Source of the DNA: an uncultured Bacilli bacterium
GTDB lineage: Bacteria; Bacillota_I; Bacilli_A; RF39; UBA660
Direction of reading: 5' to 3'
NCBI GenBank assembly: GCA_934096405.1
Contig: CAKOLW010000011.1
Coordinates: 1 to 40,731, forward strand
Length of the DNA stretch: 40,731 nt
Positions 32,261-40,632 of the stretch are shown here, piece by piece. Made by a program: the position numbers and the translations under genes. Under the pieces are notes generated by a model that had not been told where the DNA came from, searched no databases, and saw nothing but the letters and a program-made list of their open reading frames with translations. Position 1 is the stretch's first letter. Every line of letters begins with the position of its first letter.

Positions 32261-33021
32261 TGAAAATCCATATATTAGGAAGTGGATCTAAAGGAAACTC
32301 TACATTTATAGATTTAGGAAACAAAAAAATCTTAATAGATGTAGGGTTTTCCTATAAACATATAAAAGAACAACTATCTAAAATAAACATAGATCCTAAA
32401 GAAATAGATGCTGTTCTAATAACCCATGACCATTCAGATCACACATATGGACTACCTGTATTTATAAACAAAGTTAACCCATTATTATATATAACTCCAG
32501 AAGTAGAAGAAGTAATACTGAAAACACCTTACGAAAAAAGTATCTATTTAGGTGATGAATTATACATTGATGACGCTATGATAAAAGTAATACCTACATC
32601 TCATGATGCATTAACATCAAATGGTTTTCTAATAGAAAAAAATAATGAATCTCTAGTATACATAACAGATACTGGTTACATAAATCAAAGATACTTTAAA
32701 TTCCTACAAAACAAAACATACTACATAATAGAAAGCAACCATGATACCGAAAGATTAATAAAAGGAAGGTATCCAGAATATCTACAAAGAAGAATACTTA
32801 GTGATAAAGGACACCTATCTAATGAATTATGTGCAGGATATCTATCTAGATTTATCGGACCAAATACAAAAAAAGTTGTACTAGCACACTTATCAGAAGA
32901 AAATAATACAATAGATTTAGCTTTAAACACAACCGAGTCAGTACTTAAAGAAAATAATATAAGTTTTTCAAACATAACATGTGCAAGTCAAACAGAATTA
33001 ACCGAGGTAACTAATGATTAA
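32260..33021 (+). CDS. walJ: metallo-beta-lactamase fold protein WalJ
   Basis: A 253-residue metal hydrolase (YycJ/WalJ). The zinc motif HDHSDHTYG is near 51-59, with a second His in SHDA near 115 and others in the C-terminal half. WalJ proteins are 5'-3' exonuclease-like and belong to the WalRK operon in Bacilli. Here walR and walK are not adjacent. Its ATG overlaps the preceding stop by one base (TAATG) and its end overlaps rlmH by 8 nt. Confidence 0.88.
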   Translation: MKIHILGSGSKGNSTFIDLGNKKILIDVGFSYKHIKEQLSKINIDPKEIDAVLITHDHSDHTYGLPVFINKVNPLLYITPEVEEVILKTPYEKSIYLGDELYIDDAMIKVIPTSHDALTSNGFLIEKNNESLVYITDTGYINQRYFKFLQNKTYYIIESNHDTERLIKGRYPEYLQRRILSDKGHLSNELCAGYLSRFIGPNTKKVVLAHLSEENNTIDLALNTTESVLKENNISFSNITCASQTELTEVTND

Positions 33022-33451
33022 AATAATATGTATAGGTAAAATAAAAGAAAAATATCTAACAGATTTAATAAACGATTATCAAAAAAGAATAAACAAATAT
33101 CATAAATTAGAAATAATTGAACTAAAAGATTCCAACATAAATAATGAGAAAGAAGAAATACTTAAACATATAAAAACTTCTGATTACATTATATCAATGT
33201 GTATAGAAGGCAAGTTATTAACAACTTTAGAATTCAAAGATAAAATAGAAAGTCTTATGCTAAATGGTAACTCAAATATAACATTTATAATAGGTGGTTC
33301 TGATGGAATACATGATCAAATAAAAAGACTAAGCAATGAATTAATATCTTTCTCAAAACTAACATTTCCTCATGGTTTATTTAGAGGGATACTATTAGAA
33401 CAAATATATAGAATATTTAAAATAATGAATAATGAAACCTACCATAAGTAG
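33014..33451 (+). CDS. rlmH: 23S rRNA pseudouridine1915 N3-methyltransferase RlmH
   Basis: SPOUT-fold enzyme that methylates pseudouridine 1915 of 23S rRNA. It has 145 residues, slightly short of the usual 155-159. The knot region has FIIGGSDGIHDQIK and the C-terminus ends ETYHK, which is typical. GAGGT precedes the ATG. Co-occurrence with walJ is common in Firmicutes. A terminator covers the stop codon. Confidence 0.93.
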   Translation: MIKIICIGKIKEKYLTDLINDYQKRINKYHKLEIIELKDSNINNEKEEILKHIKTSDYIISMCIEGKLLTTLEFKDKIESLMLNGNSNITFIIGGSDGIHDQIKRLSNELISFSKLTFPHGLFRGILLEQIYRIFKIMNNETYHK

Positions 33452-33457
33452 GTTTTT
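33435..33457 (+). terminator. rlmH terminator
   Basis: AAACCTAC (33435-33442), loop CATAA, GTAGGTTT (33448-33455), then T residues. Confidence 0.8.
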
Positions 33458-33550
33458 ACTTTTAAAATCATACTAGTTTATTTTAACAAAACATAATTGA
33501 TTCTAATCTAATAGAATTTAAAAAAGGAAATTATGGTATAGACCAATAAC

Positions 33551-33579
33551 AAGTATCTACTCGAACTAGATACTTTTTT
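33551..33579 (+). terminator. free-standing terminator before yitT-like gene
   Basis: AAGTATCTA (33551-33559), loop of 7, TAGATACTT (33567-33575), then T residues: a perfect 9-bp stem. It is about 100 bp after the rlmH terminator and ends nothing that I can identify. The intervening 33458-33550 has AAGGA followed by ATG-GTA-TAG (a two-codon frame) but no gene. It may end a small RNA. Confidence 0.75.
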
Positions 33580-33610
33580 CCTTCTTAGTATAGAAATAAA
33601 CTACATTATT

Positions 33611-33619
33611 TGATATAAT
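33611..33619 (+). promoter_or_regulatory. yitT-like promoter, extended -10
   Basis: TGATATAAT (33611-33619), 32 nt before the ATG. The -35 is poor (TAGAAA at 33591-33596). Confidence 0.6.
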
Positions 33620-33650
33620 GTATCTGTATAAGAATAAAAAGGAATAAAAT

Positions 33651-34517
33651 ATGAATAAGAATAAAAAGAATATAATAAATTTATTTATGTTTATAATAGG
33701 TATAACAATAGTATCAATAACATTTAATACTTTGTGTGTTCCAAAAAACATAGTAATTGGAGGAGTAAGTGGAATAGCTGTAATATTTAATTACTTATTC
33801 AAAATAAATGTTGCGACTACATTACTTATTGGAAACATATTATTAATAGTAATAGGAGTATTAGTACTAGGATTTAAAGAAACAATACCAAGTATCATTG
33901 GTTCATTCATATATACATTAGGAGTATATCTAACTGAAAATCTAATAACAGTACAAATTGATTCAATCTTTCTTAACATAGTAGCTGTAGGAGTATTATA
34001 TGGAATAGGATGTACTTTAATATATCTAGCAGGTTATTCAACAGGTGGAACTGACATACTTGGAATAATATTTCAAAAAAAATTAGGTTATCCATTAGGA
34101 AGAGCATTACTAATAATAAATATACTAATCTTAATATTTGGTACAGTAGTATTTGGACCTGAAATGCTAATAATAGGACTTGTTATAAGATACATAGAAA
34201 GCAGAATAATAGATAACTTTCTAATTGGAATAAGTGATTCTAAAGTATTATTCATAAATACTGAAAAAGAAGAAGAAATAAATAATTACATTATAGATGA
34301 AATAAAAAGTGGAACAAGTGAAATAAAAATAAAAAGTGGCTATAAAAAATCTTATAAAAAATTGATAATGTGTGTAGTACCTACAGAAAAATATATACTA
34401 CTTAAAGAGACTATAAAGAAAATAGATGAAAAAGCTTTTATAACAGTATTAGATGCATATGAAGTATATGGTGGTACAAATAGATATAAACTGCCATTAC
34501 ATGACCTAAGAATATAA
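33651..34517 (+). CDS. YitT family membrane protein (DUF161/DUF2179)
   Basis: A 288-residue membrane protein. It has about five or six membrane segments in the first 200 residues, including GGVSGIAVI and the STGGTDILG motif of the family. A soluble C-terminal DUF2179-like domain (about 210-285, TEKYILLKETIKKID) ends with the YGGTNRY region. Function is unknown; members are common in Firmicutes and often occur in several copies. AAGGA precedes the ATG. It lies 24 nt before ftsE. Confidence 0.85.
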   Translation: MNKNKKNIINLFMFIIGITIVSITFNTLCVPKNIVIGGVSGIAVIFNYLFKINVATTLLIGNILLIVIGVLVLGFKETIPSIIGSFIYTLGVYLTENLITVQIDSIFLNIVAVGVLYGIGCTLIYLAGYSTGGTDILGIIFQKKLGYPLGRALLIINILILIFGTVVFGPEMLIIGLVIRYIESRIIDNFLIGISDSKVLFINTEKEEEINNYIIDEIKSGTSEIKIKSGYKKSYKKLIMCVVPTEKYILLKETIKKIDEKAFITVLDAYEVYGGTNRYKLPLHDLRI

Positions 34518-34541
34518 TGTATAATTGAAGTGGAGGTAAAA

Positions 34542-35228
34542 ATGAATTTAATTGAAGTGAGAAATGTATATAAACAATATAAAAATGGCGTAACGGCTCT
34601 ATGTGATATAAATCTATCAATACCTAAAGGAGACTTTGTTTTTGTCATTGGATCAACAGCATCAGGTAAAAGTACACTAATAAAATTATTATATAGACAA
34701 GAAAAGCCAACTAAAGGAGAAGTATATGTAGGTGGAATAAATGTGGCAAAACTAAGAAACAGAAAAGTTTATATACTTAGAAGAAAAATAGGTATAGTAT
34801 TCCAAGATTATAAACTATTACCACAAATGACAGTATTTGAAAATGTTGCATTTGCATTAGAAATATATGGATTACCAGAAAAAGAAATAAGAAAAAAAGT
34901 AATGACAGCTATAGAAAAAGTAGGACTAAAAGAAAAATTTAGAAGTTATCCAGACCAATTATCAGGTGGAGAACAACAAAGGGTATCAATCGCAAGAGCG
35001 ATAGTAAACAATCCTAAAATACTAATATGCGATGAACCTACAGGTAATCTAGATCCAGACACATCAATGGGAATAATGGAAATAATAAATAAAATAAATG
35101 AAGAAGGAACAACAATAATAATGGCGACACATGACAAAGACATAGTTAACAAATACAAAAAAAGAGTAATAACTTTAGAAAAAGGTATCCTTGTCGGAGA
35201 TAAAGAAAAGGGAGGATACAGTAAATAA
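34542..35228 (+). CDS. ftsE: cell division ATP-binding protein FtsE
   Basis: ATPase of the FtsEX complex, which activates peptidoglycan hydrolases during division or elongation. It has 228 residues from the ATG at 34542 (GGAGG 5 nt upstream; a GTG at 34530 is inside the ribosome-binding site). Walker A is GSTASGKST, the signature LSGGEQQRVSIARA, and Walker B ILICDEPTGNLDPD. It overlaps ftsX by one base. Confidence 0.94.
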   Translation: MNLIEVRNVYKQYKNGVTALCDINLSIPKGDFVFVIGSTASGKSTLIKLLYRQEKPTKGEVYVGGINVAKLRNRKVYILRRKIGIVFQDYKLLPQMTVFENVAFALEIYGLPEKEIRKKVMTAIEKVGLKEKFRSYPDQLSGGEQQRVSIARAIVNNPKILICDEPTGNLDPDTSMGIMEIINKINEEGTTIIMATHDKDIVNKYKKRVITLEKGILVGDKEKGGYSK

Positions 35229-36127
35229 TGAAAGCATTTAGAATATTAAGAAATAATTTAAAAGATGGATTTAAAAGTGTATTTAGAAACTTCTCTCTAA
35301 GCCTAGCAAGTATAAGTTGTATAACAATAACTCTAATCTTAGTAGCTGTTTCAATAATACTATCCGAAAACATAAAAAACTTTACTGATGACATAGAAAA
35401 AGATGTAACAATAGTCGTATATATAGATAAAGATGCAACAGAAGAAGATAAAAAAGCAATAGAATTAAAAATAGATTATTTAGATAATATAGAAAGTGTA
35501 ACATTTATGTCAAAAGAAGACATAAGAAAAGACATGGCTAAAGAATCAGATGGTTTAGGAACAATACTTAATGAATATAATGAAAATAATAATCCTTTAT
35601 TAGATGAATACTTAGTAAAAGTAAAAGATACTGAAAAAATAGGCGTAACAGCTAAACAAATTGAAGGAATAGACAAAGTAAACACAGTTAAATATGGAGA
35701 AGGGATGGTAGAAGAATTAGTAAAAATCTTCGACATAGTTAAAAAAATAACACTAGGTATAGTTGCCGGACTTATAATAGTAACTGCATTCTTAATAAGT
35801 AACACAATAAAAATAACTATATCTAGTAGAAAAAGACAAATAGAAATAATGAGATTAGTTGGAGCATCAAACTCATACATAAAATTACCTTTCTTCTTTG
35901 AAGGAATAATACTAGGTTTCTTAGGTAGTATAATACCTGTTTTAGTAAGTTGTTATGGCTATGTAATTCTATATGATAAACTAGGTGGAATACTATTTAC
36001 AGAAGTAATAAGTTTAGTAGGACCTGAAAAAATATTATTAAACTTATCTATAATATTAGTATCTATTGGTGTATTAGTAGGTGCCTTTGGTTCATATAAA
36101 GCTGTAAGGAGGTACTTAAAAATATAA
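35228..36127 (+). CDS. ftsX: cell division membrane protein FtsX
   Basis: Membrane partner of FtsE. It has 299 residues: an N-terminal cytoplasmic stretch, a first membrane segment near 28-48, an extracellular domain (about 50-165) that would contact the hydrolase, and three more membrane segments in the C-terminal half (near 180, 225, 275). The region RKRQIEIMRLVGAS is typical of FtsX. It overlaps both neighbours by a single base (TAATG). Confidence 0.92.
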   Translation: MKAFRILRNNLKDGFKSVFRNFSLSLASISCITITLILVAVSIILSENIKNFTDDIEKDVTIVVYIDKDATEEDKKAIELKIDYLDNIESVTFMSKEDIRKDMAKESDGLGTILNEYNENNNPLLDEYLVKVKDTEKIGVTAKQIEGIDKVNTVKYGEGMVEELVKIFDIVKKITLGIVAGLIIVTAFLISNTIKITISSRKRQIEIMRLVGASNSYIKLPFFFEGIILGFLGSIIPVLVSCYGYVILYDKLGGILFTEVISLVGPEKILLNLSIILVSIGVLVGAFGSYKAVRRYLKI

Positions 36128-37317
36128 TGAAGAAAAAAGTAGTATTAATTATTTTATTACTAGGAATATTTTTCTCATTACCAACTAAAAGTAATGCTAC
36201 AACATTAGGAGACCTATATGATGAATTGTATGAATTAAGACAAGAAAAGCAAGAACAAGATACTCAAAAACAAATGTCAGAAGAAGAATACAGAAAAACT
36301 AGTAATGAAATAATGACAACTGAACAAAACATAGAAAACCTGAATAAAAGAATACAAGAAGCAACAGAAAAAATTGCTGAATTAGAAAGTGAAATAAAAA
36401 AGAAAGAAGAAGAAACAAAAAAAATACTTGTATTTTTACAAGTAACAAGTGGTGAAAAATCATATTTAGAATACATATTCAAAGCAAAAAACTTTACAGA
36501 TTTTATTCATAGAATTTCGGTAGTAGAACAATTAAGTAAATATAATTCTAACTTAATAAAAGAAATGAATGATTTAATAAAACAAAATAATGAATTAAAA
36601 GAACAACTTAAGAATGATATTAAAACTCAAGAATCTGAAAGAGAAAAATTAAAAGTTAAACTATCTGAAATAGGAAGTAGAATAGATGAATTAGATGATG
36701 AAGCAATATCAATAGATGCAAAAATTAGTACTCAAGAAAGTCTAATAGCGTTCTATGAAGATATGGGGTGTACTGACAGAAGTGATAACCTAGCAACTTG
36801 TGGAGACACTGTACCTACTGCAACAGGTTTCTTAAGACCAGTTAACAAAGGAATAATAATGAGTTGGTTTGGTTATAGATCAGATCCATTTAGTGGAAGT
36901 TTATCATACCATAGTGGTCTAGATATATCAGACTCTTCTCCTGCAGAAGGAAAAGATGTTTACCCAGTCGCACCAGGAATAGTTAGTACTATTCAAAGAT
37001 GGAGTTGTGGAGGAAATGTTATATTTATATATCACAACATAAATGGTAAAAACTATACATCAGTTTATATGCACTTATTAGATACCGCAGACACACAAGT
37101 CGGCGATGTAGTAACAACAAATCAAGTTATCGCTCACATGGGTGGATACTCAACAAGTACTTCACATGGTGGTTATGACTATTGTACAACAGGTGCACAC
37201 CTTCACTTATCTATATGTGATGGCCATGTAACCGCTGGAGCATATCGTTCATCATTAATTGATCCGACATCAGTAATATACTTCCCAGATGGTTGGTTCT
37301 ATGGAAGAGATTGGTAA
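36127..37317 (+). CDS. coiled-coil M23 peptidase, FtsEX effector (PcsB/EnvC type)
   Basis: A 396-residue secreted protein: signal peptide (about 1-24, cleavage after SNA), long coiled coil (about 30-205), and C-terminal M23 domain. Zinc ligands are His262 and Asp266 in YHSGLDIS and His358/His360 in AHLHLSI. The order ftsE-ftsX-coiled-coil hydrolase matches PcsB, CwlO and EnvC systems, where FtsX binds the coiled coil to switch on the enzyme. Five cysteines (215, 225, 294, 353, 364) are all in the exported enzyme half, suggesting disulfides. Its TAATG overlap with ftsX implies coupling. Confidence 0.9.
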   Translation: MKKKVVLIILLLGIFFSLPTKSNATTLGDLYDELYELRQEKQEQDTQKQMSEEEYRKTSNEIMTTEQNIENLNKRIQEATEKIAELESEIKKKEEETKKILVFLQVTSGEKSYLEYIFKAKNFTDFIHRISVVEQLSKYNSNLIKEMNDLIKQNNELKEQLKNDIKTQESEREKLKVKLSEIGSRIDELDDEAISIDAKISTQESLIAFYEDMGCTDRSDNLATCGDTVPTATGFLRPVNKGIIMSWFGYRSDPFSGSLSYHSGLDISDSSPAEGKDVYPVAPGIVSTIQRWSCGGNVIFIYHNINGKNYTSVYMHLLDTADTQVGDVVTTNQVIAHMGGYSTSTSHGGYDYCTTGAHLHLSICDGHVTAGAYRSSLIDPTSVIYFPDGWFYGRDW

Positions 37318-37344
37318 GAGTCTTACAAAAGTAAGATTCTTTTC
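37318..37344 (+). terminator. terminator after the FtsEX effector gene
   Basis: GAGTCTTAC (37318-37326), loop AAAA, GTAAGATTC (37331-37339), then T residues; one G-U pair. Confidence 0.8.
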
Positions 37345-37359
37345 TTATATAATCAAATG

Positions 37360-37368
37360 TGATATAAT
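37360..37368 (+). promoter_or_regulatory. whiA promoter, extended -10
   Basis: TGATATAAT (37360-37368), 24 nt before the whiA ATG. No clear -35. Confidence 0.6.
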
Positions 37369-37391
37369 TTACTCAAGAAAAGAGGTGTACT

Positions 37392-38348
37392 ATGTCTTTT
37401 ACAACAAATATAAAAAATGAAATGTTAAATCTTGAATACCCAGAAACAGAAATAATCGCAGAACTATCAGCAATTATAAACATTTCAGCTGAAATAAAAA
37501 AAGAATCATTTGAAATATATACAGAAAACATAGGAGTATCAAGAAGAATATATACACTTATAAAAAACTTATTCAATCAAAAAATTGAAATAACAACACA
37601 AGAAATTAACAGACTAAACAAAAACTACATAGTAAATATATCAGTAGAAGACAAAGATAAAAAAATATTAAAAACACTTAATATAATAGATGAAAATAAC
37701 AAAAGAAGATACATACCAGAAGATTACATAACTGATAACTTAGAAGAAAAAAAAGCTTATCTAAGAGGTGCATTTTTAATATGCGGTAGCGTTAATGATC
37801 CAAAAACAAGTAGATATCATTTAGAATTTATAATAGATAACAAAAAAGTTGCAAACTTTATAAACAAATTATTAAATGACTTAAATTTCTCAAGCAAAGT
37901 ATTAAAAAGAGAAAGACATTACATGGTATACATAAAAGAATCAGAAAAAATAAGTGACTTTATAAAATTATTAAATGCATATAACAGTTTATTCTATTAT
38001 GAAGACATAAGAATATATAGAGATCACAAAAATATGACCAATAGACTAAATAACTGTGAACAAGCAAATATAGATAAAATAGTATTCTCTTCAAATGAAC
38101 AATTAGAAAACATAAAAAAACTAAAAGAAATATATGACTTTGACCTGCTTGATGATAAAATAAAAGAAGTATGCATTTATAAAGAAAAATACCCAGAAAG
38201 TTCTATGGGCGAACTAGCAGAAATTATAAGTATGGAAACAGGCTCTAATATAACAAAAAGTGGTATAAATCATAGATTTAGAAAAATAAAAGAAATGGTA
38301 AATAAAAAATCTAAAAAATTTAGGAGTACTAATGAAAAAAATAAATAA
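37392..38348 (+). CDS. whiA: DNA-binding protein WhiA
   Basis: Sporulation/division regulator related to LAGLIDADG endonucleases, with a C-terminal helix-turn-helix. It has 318 residues, with KKAYLRGAFLICGSVNDP and YHLEF in the homing-endonuclease-like half and SSMGELAEIISMETGSNITKS in the DNA-binding part near 280-300. GAGGTG precedes the ATG. The usual partners rapZ and yvcK are not adjacent. It overlaps the next gene by 17 nt. Confidence 0.92.
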   Translation: MSFTTNIKNEMLNLEYPETEIIAELSAIINISAEIKKESFEIYTENIGVSRRIYTLIKNLFNQKIEITTQEINRLNKNYIVNISVEDKDKKILKTLNIIDENNKRRYIPEDYITDNLEEKKAYLRGAFLICGSVNDPKTSRYHLEFIIDNKKVANFINKLLNDLNFSSKVLKRERHYMVYIKESEKISDFIKLLNAYNSLFYYEDIRIYRDHKNMTNRLNNCEQANIDKIVFSSNEQLENIKKLKEIYDFDLLDDKIKEVCIYKEKYPESSMGELAEIISMETGSNITKSGINHRFRKIKEMVNKKSKKFRSTNEKNK

Positions 38349-38919
38349 TATAATATTAATTTTATTTTTAGTGTGTACAACTATTGGTTTATCAACAAAT
38401 TTTTATATTATATATAACACTAAAGACAAAATTGTTAACAATTATAATGAACTAAAAGACATCTCAGCAATAGTAGTATTAGGTACAGGAGTAAAAAATA
38501 AAGAGCCAAGTCCAATATTAAAAGATAGACTAGATGAAGCTATTAAGCTTTATAATGAAGGAATTTCTTCAAAAATAATAATGAGTGGAGATGGAACACA
38601 CCCAGAAAGAAATGAAGTCGCAGTAATGAAAAATTATGCAATTAAACAAGGTATACCAGAAGAAAATATAATAACTGACCAATATGGCTTATCAACATAT
38701 GACACAATTAAAAACATGAAAGAAACTTATAAACTAAATAAAATAGTATTGGTAACACAAAAATACCATCTATACCGAGCACTATACATCTCTGATAAAT
38801 ACAAATTAGACTCATATGGTTCACCATCAGACTTAAGAAAACATAGTGGTGTTTTATATAGAGAATCAAGAGAATTACTTGCAAGAACTAAAGACTTTTT
38901 CAAATGCTTAGCTACATAA
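38332..38919 (+). CDS. SanA/YdcF-like protein (DUF218)
   Basis: A 195-residue protein with an N-terminal membrane segment (about 4-26) and a DUF218 domain. Motifs are VVLGTGVKNKEPSPILKDRLD near 43-63, MSGDGTHPERNEV, ENIITDQYGLSTYDTI and VLVTQKYHLYRAL. SanA of enterobacteria affects envelope permeability; the biochemical role is not settled. AGGAG lies 5 nt before the ATG. Overlap with whiA suggests co-transcription. Confidence 0.86.
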   Translation: MKKINNIILILFLVCTTIGLSTNFYIIYNTKDKIVNNYNELKDISAIVVLGTGVKNKEPSPILKDRLDEAIKLYNEGISSKIIMSGDGTHPERNEVAVMKNYAIKQGIPEENIITDQYGLSTYDTIKNMKETYKLNKIVLVTQKYHLYRALYISDKYKLDSYGSPSDLRKHSGVLYRESRELLARTKDFFKCLAT

Positions 38920-38944
38920 AAAAATATACATAAAAATTAAATAA

Positions 38945-38953
38945 TGATATAAT
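38945..38953 (+). promoter_or_regulatory. promoter of the 38979 gene, extended -10
   Basis: TGATATAAT (38945-38953), 25 nt before the ATG. No clear -35. Confidence 0.55.
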
Positions 38954-38978
38954 ACATCTCATCAAGAAGGGGGATACT

Positions 38979-39941
38979 ATGTTAACAAATACAGAACTAG
39001 AAGATATAAAAATGTTAATAAATTTAGAAAAAAGTATATATAATATTTATATTAATTTATCTAATACAATTAAAAATAATAATAAATCAAAAAAAGAAGA
39101 ATTAATTGCTGAACTAAAATCACTATCTTCAGTTGAAGAAAACATATTAAATAGACTTATAACTTCAGAAGAAAAACTAACACAAATAGAGAAATATCTA
39201 TTAGATAATAACTACATAAGTGAATATGGTACAACAGAAACAGAATTAATAGATAAAGATATAAACAAAGTTGGATTTAATAAACTAAGATTAGCTAACA
39301 GAATACAAAAATCAAAATTTTATATACCAAAAAATTTACAAAGTTTTCTAATAAAACCTACAAATTCCGAACGTATATATTCATATATATTTGATTATTT
39401 ATATGATAAAGATTTCTATAACTTAATAAGTTATTACTTATATCAAGAATTAGATAAAGCAGATAATAACAATAAAAAAGGTATATTAATAGACAAAATT
39501 ATTTCTCTATGTTACTTGGAAAAAGAACAAGAAATAGAAGCTTTAAATAATGATTTTCAAGCTAACAAAGTTATAACTTTATTATATGACTACATTACAT
39601 CAAAAATTTATAAAGATAATAGTTTAGAAAAAAGTTATAAACAATTAAAAGTTAGTGTATTATTTTCTCTTACAATAAAACCATTAATGATACCAGATGC
39701 ATTTCACAATGTTAAAGCATCATATGGATTAATAGAATATTTAAAAGCTATCTTTAAATCATACTATTACCTAGCTGCTACAAAAACAAAAGAAAACATA
39801 ATAAAACAAATAGAAATTTTAAAAAATACTCCACAAGGACAAATGTGTAAAAAATCATTTATTGTATTAAATGATTGCATAAATGAAGTAGAAACATCTA
39901 AAAATCAAATATACACAATAAAATCTTTAGTCAAAAACTAA
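38979..39941 (+). CDS. unrecognised helical protein
   Basis: I do not recognise this 320-residue protein. It looks mostly helical and soluble: Leu/Ile/Lys/Asn-rich, with no signal peptide and no clear membrane segment. The N-terminal 60 residues have coiled-coil character (LEKSIYNIYINLSNTIKN). A central region is Tyr-rich (IYSYIFDYLYDKDFYNLISYY), and the most conserved-looking stretch is LTIKPLMIPDAFHNVKASYG near 230-250. AAGGGGG precedes the ATG, and promoter and terminator frame it as a single-gene unit between the SanA-like gene and clpP. Confidence 0.85.
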   Translation: MLTNTELEDIKMLINLEKSIYNIYINLSNTIKNNNKSKKEELIAELKSLSSVEENILNRLITSEEKLTQIEKYLLDNNYISEYGTTETELIDKDINKVGFNKLRLANRIQKSKFYIPKNLQSFLIKPTNSERIYSYIFDYLYDKDFYNLISYYLYQELDKADNNNKKGILIDKIISLCYLEKEQEIEALNNDFQANKVITLLYDYITSKIYKDNSLEKSYKQLKVSVLFSLTIKPLMIPDAFHNVKASYGLIEYLKAIFKSYYYLAATKTKENIIKQIEILKNTPQGQMCKKSFIVLNDCINEVETSKNQIYTIKSLVKN

Positions 39942-39953
39942 AGATTCTTTTTA
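39922..39953. terminator. terminator between the 38979 gene and clpP
   Basis: AATCTTTAG (39922-39930), loop of 7, CTAAAGATT (39938-39946), then CTTTTTAT. It covers the stop codon of the upstream gene and lies at the end of convergent clpP. Confidence 0.85.
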
Positions 39954-40517
39954 TATCACTTTATCAATAATTCCATACTCTAAAGCTTCGTTACTATCCA
40001 TAAAATAATCTCTTTCAGTATCATTTTCTATCTTTTTAAGACTCTTCCCAGTATTATCACTCAATATTTTATTAAGTTTCTTTTTCAACTTTATAATTCT
40101 CTCAGCCGCAATTTTAATCTCAGTTGCTTGTCCTTGACATCCACCTAATGGTTGATGTATCATCACTTCAGAATTTTTAAGTGCCAACCTTTTACCTCTT
40201 TTCCCACTAGACAATAGAAAGGCTGCCATACTAGCACACATTCCTACACATATAGTAGAAACATCACTCTTAATAAAATTCATAGTATCATAAATAGCCA
40301 TCCCAGAAGTTATACTCCCACCAGGACTATTTATATACAAATAAATATCATCATTACTAACACCATCTAAATAAAGTAACTCACTCACCACTACATTACT
40401 CACTTCATCATTAATTTCTCCACTCAAAAAAATAATTCTATCTTTAAGTAGTCTACTATACAAATCATAATATTTCTCTCTTCCATTTTCTTCTATAGTT
40501 ATAGTTGGTATAATCAT
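39951..40517 (-). CDS. clpP: ATP-dependent Clp protease proteolytic subunit
   Basis: Serine peptidase of the Clp complexes. It has 188 residues. The catalytic Ser96 is in GMCASMAAF, His121 in MIHQPLGG and the Asp in NDTERDYFM near 166. The YINSPGGSITSGMAIYD motif is intact. AGGAGG lies five nt before the ATG. It is on the strand opposite to replication, alone. No CtsR-type operator is seen, but a dyad lies upstream (40556-40578). Confidence 0.96.
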   Translation of the reverse strand: MIIPTITIEENGREKYYDLYSRLLKDRIIFLSGEINDEVSNVVVSELLYLDGVSNDDIYLYINSPGGSITSGMAIYDTMNFIKSDVSTICVGMCASMAAFLLSSGKRGKRLALKNSEVMIHQPLGGCQGQATEIKIAAERIIKLKKKLNKILSDNTGKSLKKIENDTERDYFMDSNEALEYGIIDKVI

Positions 40518-40555
40518 AAAATCCTCCTATAATATATTAGTGTTAAAAAACAAAT

Positions 40556-40578
40556 TTTATACACTTAAATTGTATAAA
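40556..40578. promoter_or_regulatory. dyad upstream of clpP
   Basis: TTTATACA (40556-40563) and TGTATAAA (40571-40578) are perfect 8-bp arms 7 bp apart, about 40 bp before the clpP ATG and near its expected promoter. It could be an operator. Confidence 0.4.
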
Positions 40579-40632
40579 TAGAAAAATAAAGAGATTATCA
40601 ATCAGAGATTTACATCTTATTTAAACTACTCA

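Noticed and set aside
33458..33650. tRNA or T-box in this gap
   Set aside because: No cloverleaf and no T-box sequence (TGGNACCGCG) is present; only a free-standing hairpin.
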